Of a DNA stretch of 64,000 nucleotides, positions 61,844 through 64,000 are shown piece by piece. How positions within the stretch are numbered: the first letter of the stretch is position 1; each line of letters begins with the position of its first letter. A program made the position numbers and the translations under genes. Location of the stretch: assembly GCA_934456435.1 (NCBI GenBank), contig CAKSHH010000001.1, positions 1 through 64,000 of the forward strand, given 5' to 3'. The notes beneath the pieces are model-generated. The model did no database searches, had not been told where the DNA came from, and saw only the letters and a list, made by a program, of their open reading frames with translations. The stretch comes from an uncultured Eubacteriales bacterium. Its GTDB lineage: Bacteria; Bacillota; Clostridia; Oscillospirales; Acutalibacteraceae.

Positions 61844-63025
61844 ATGAGTAATTCGCAAAACAAAAAGACAATAATTGCTTTTATTTCCGCAGCGGCTGTC
61901 ATGCTGTTCCATATTGTTGACGTTTTTGTTCTGAAAACGGGGCAAAGGTTCCTGCCGCAGTATATTCTGGCAGGCGTGTTCGGAACAGTAATTGCTTTCA
62001 CGGCGGCGGCAATGCAAAAGGATAATCTTCGCAAACGGTGCCTCGGCTCTTACGGCAGATTTTTTGAACTGCTTTACGGTGCAGGATTCTCGGCGTCGGC
62101 GCTCGTTGTGGTTTATGTTGCCGAGTTCATATACCTGCGGCTGAAAGGCTACGGCGGAACAGGACTGTCTGTCGGCGTGCCCGGCGGAGGCGGCGGAATA
62201 AAGATGCTGGCGCTGTTTGCCGTTCTGCTTGCGGTTAATATTTTCTTTGAGGAAGTTTTCAGGGGATACCTGATTTGTCAGCTTTATGAAAAATTCGGCT
62301 TCAAACGGTCAAATTTGTTTCAGGCATTTTTCTTCACCGTGTTTGGCTTGGTGCCTGCAATTTATTTGACTTTAAGCGGCGGACTGCAAGGAAAAAACGT
62401 TGCTGTGTATATAGTATCTACGATTTGCGCCGCATTTATCGGGTCAATGAAATGGGGCTTTTACTACCGCGTCAACGGTTCGGTTTGGATGGCGGGTGCG
62501 GATCATTTCATCACGGCATTCATTCTGTCGTGCGTCACTCTTTCCGCAAGTGCGTCACAGGATATATGGTTTATGATAAGAATACCGGTTGCTCAGCTTG
62601 TTTCATCGGCGGTGTTTGTTCCGTTTTATTACAGGCGTGACCGCTATAATTCGGAGATGGAAAAGGAAATCCGAACAAGCCGTGAGGTTCTTGCCGCAAT
62701 GAGAAAAAGCGAGGACGACGGTACGGTCTCGGATGACAGCACCAACAATATATTTATGCTGATCAACGAAACAAACCAAAACAGGAAGTTTGCCGGAACG
62801 GCGGAAAATGAGATCGTGGATTTTGACCGTGATCCTGCCGCTTTTTCGGAGGGATTCTTCGGCAATGTTATGGATGATACGCTGAAAACCGACGTTGATC
62901 TCAGCCGCAAAAACGCCGGCGAAAGGGGAAAGGAAACAACGAATATCTCCGAAAGCTCAGGCGATATTTCAAAGCTTGTCGGTGATTTCTTTGAAAATCA
63001 ATTTAACAAAAATACTTTTAATTAA
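61844..63025 (+). CDS. CPBP family-like intramembrane protein
   Basis: A 393-residue protein with about eight membrane segments and a hydrophilic C-terminal tail (from about 262). FFEEVFRGYLICQLYEK (Glu136, Glu137, Arg140) is the first CPBP/Abi motif, and ADHFITAFI (His221) fits the last; the middle motif shows Gly where a His is usual (FTVFGLV), so activity is uncertain. CPBP proteins are glutamic intramembrane proteases or relatives. SD is weak. A YfhO-type gene follows 39 bases later and may be co-transcribed. Confidence 0.75.
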   Translation: MSNSQNKKTIIAFISAAAVMLFHIVDVFVLKTGQRFLPQYILAGVFGTVIAFTAAAMQKDNLRKRCLGSYGRFFELLYGAGFSASALVVVYVAEFIYLRLKGYGGTGLSVGVPGGGGGIKMLALFAVLLAVNIFFEEVFRGYLICQLYEKFGFKRSNLFQAFFFTVFGLVPAIYLTLSGGLQGKNVAVYIVSTICAAFIGSMKWGFYYRVNGSVWMAGADHFITAFILSCVTLSASASQDIWFMIRIPVAQLVSSAVFVPFYYRRDRYNSEMEKEIRTSREVLAAMRKSEDDGTVSDDSTNNIFMLINETNQNRKFAGTAENEIVDFDRDPAAFSEGFFGNVMDDTLKTDVDLSRKNAGERGKETTNISESSGDISKLVGDFFENQFNKNTFN

Positions 63026-63064
63026 ATTTCGGAAAGGATATTAAGACAAGAAAGGAAAAATAAA

Positions 63065-64000
63065 ATGAAGAAAAATAACAGCATAAGAATTTATCATGTG
63101 TTTGCTTTTGCTCTCCTGATTTCACTTGCATCGCTTTTGCCGATACTGATACGCTACGGCGGAAATCTGTACCTTGTCGGAGATTATATGACTCAGCAGA
63201 TTCCGTTTATCAAGGAAGGAAGAAGAATGTTTCTCTCCGGGACACCGTTCTGGAGCTGGAATACATTTCTCGGCGCAAATTACATAGGCACCTATTCGTT
63301 CTATGTTTACGGCAGCCCGTTCTTTTGGCCGCTGCTGCTCGTTCCTGAGCGTTTCCTCGGAATCGGTTTGACTGCGATGTTTGTTCTCAAGCACGCTGTC
63401 GCCGCATCGACGGCGTTTGTTTTTTTGCGGAAGCATTTAAATTCCGCTTACTACGCTGTTGCCGGAGCGTTTATGTATGCTTTTTCGTTTTTTACGATAG
63501 ATTCGTCGTTTTATTATCACTTTATCGACGTTATTGCGTTCTTCCCGTTGGTGCTTTATTTTACCGACTATGCGCTCGAAAACAAGAAGTGTTATATGCT
63601 TTTTCTCATATCGCTTCTCAATGCGGTGATAAACTATTATTTTTACATAAGCACGTCGCTTATTTTCCTGATTTATCTTGTCGCAAGAGTAAGAGGCTCA
63701 GGTGTTTATAAATTCAAAGACGCGTTCAGATGTATTCTTTTTTACGGATTCGGTGGACTTGCCGCAGCGTTTATACTGCTTCCGTCGGCGCTGACACTTC
63801 TGGAAACGGACAAGGCAACCAAGAGCCATAACAATGTACTGCTATTAGGCTACTACGCAATACCGCAGATATTTAAAATGATAAAGGGTATGATCCTGCC
63901 GAGCGAAGGAATCCTCGGCTCCGCAACGGGCTTCAGATACGGTATGTATTGCTCAAGCAACGCATTTCTGCCTTTGTTCGGTGCGTTTTTCTGGATAATT
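63065..64000 (+). CDS. YfhO-type multi-spanning membrane protein (cut by window end)
   Basis: Open reading frame of at least 312 residues running off the end; start ATG 63065 behind AAAGGA. Repeated hydrophobic helices and, near the start, GDYMTQQIPFIKEGRRMFLSG and FWSWNTFLGANYIGTYSFY, typical of YfhO proteins of Firmicutes. YfhO of Bacillus and Listeria helps glycosylate lipoteichoic acid. The C-terminal part is not in the window. Confidence 0.85.
   Translation, partial: MKKNNSIRIYHVFAFALLISLASLLPILIRYGGNLYLVGDYMTQQIPFIKEGRRMFLSGTPFWSWNTFLGANYIGTYSFYVYGSPFFWPLLLVPERFLGIGLTAMFVLKHAVAASTAFVFLRKHLNSAYYAVAGAFMYAFSFFTIDSSFYYHFIDVIAFFPLVLYFTDYALENKKCYMLFLISLLNAVINYYFYISTSLIFLIYLVARVRGSGVYKFKDAFRCILFYGFGGLAAAFILLPSALTLLETDKATKSHNNVLLLGYYAIPQIFKMIKGMILPSEGILGSATGFRYGMYCSSNAFLPLFGAFFWII

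Noticed and set aside
63857..63870. GCAATACCGCAGAT, similar to the arm of the dispersed repeat
   Set aside because: It is inside the YfhO-type coding frame with no second arm or TTAA flank; probably chance.

Overview
The window is a chromosomal stretch of a Gram-positive, spore-forming anaerobe, most likely a gut-type member of Clostridia near Oscillospiraceae/Ruminococcaceae. This is inferred from spore genes (SpoIVFA/SpoIIQ-like and SpoIVFB-like proteins, SpoVAE, Gpr, PdaA-like, CwlD-like), the IreB regulatory protein, a dockerin-bearing protease, and lipoproteins and promoters of Gram-positive type. Strong SD sequences (GGAGG) and sigma-A promoters, many with an extended TGn -10, are seen throughout. 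No phage, insertion sequence with transposase, or CRISPR array was seen.

Layout. 1-518: tRNA-Gly(GCC), tRNA-Cys(GCA), terminator, promoter. 519-7178: a 2219-residue secreted mosaic protein (GH105-like, Ig-like and VWA domains). 7238-8463: a promoter, a 92-residue peptide that looks like a RiPP precursor, and an HPr-kinase-like P-loop protein. 8486-11499: GDPD phosphodiesterase and acyl-CoA ligase. 11656-17837: spore cluster (M23/M50 pair, SpoVAE, Gpr, PdaA-like) with rpsT, a small membrane protein and a dockerin-bearing subtilisin. 17966-20223: cyclophilin, a two-repeat membrane protein, IreB and a conserved 101-residue protein. 20454-27109: complete F-type ATP synthase operon atpIBEFHAGDC with a two-carboxylate rotor motif and a very short epsilon. 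27161-31596: ymdB, a peptide-binding lipoprotein and recG. 31732-36989: cohesin-like protein, M28-like peptidase, YjjG-type HAD, large secreted alpha/beta hydrolase. 37040-39641: murA-walJ-rlmH. 40025-43580: YetF-like protein, MATE exporter, HAD phosphatase, flavodoxin-type reductase with a MerR-type promoter. 43717-48986: phosphoesterase, PTS EIIC, GPH symporter, L-rhamnose isomerase. 49073-54280: CwlD-like amidase, then a tetR-mmpL-lipoprotein operon with a double TetR operator. 54434-59364: TspO, Gfo/Idh/MocA oxidoreductase, membrane phosphoesterase, second GPH symporter. 59755-64000: glutamine-dependent NAD synthase, CPBP-type membrane protein, start of a YfhO-type membrane protein.

Functional links. 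Gpr, the PdaA-like and CwlD-like proteins and the SpoIVF-like pair serve spore formation and germination. The GH105-like domain and L-rhamnose isomerase both point to pectin (rhamnogalacturonan) use. A dockerin protease and a cohesin-like surface protein about 15 kb apart could form a small surface complex.

Two things stand out as possibly undescribed. First, the peptide at 7327 carries the motif FTFFSS twice, the second copy being its C-terminus, and sits in front of an HPr-kinase-like gene; this suggests a peptide phosphorylated on Ser without any lasso-type maturation genes. Second, a family of at least six palindromic-ended repeats (consensus end TTAAGGCAATACCGCACAA) lies at gene 3' ends. 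In two genes (YjjG-type HAD and NadE) the repeat encodes the last residues and the stop codon; in three others the stop codon lies in or next to the repeat end.
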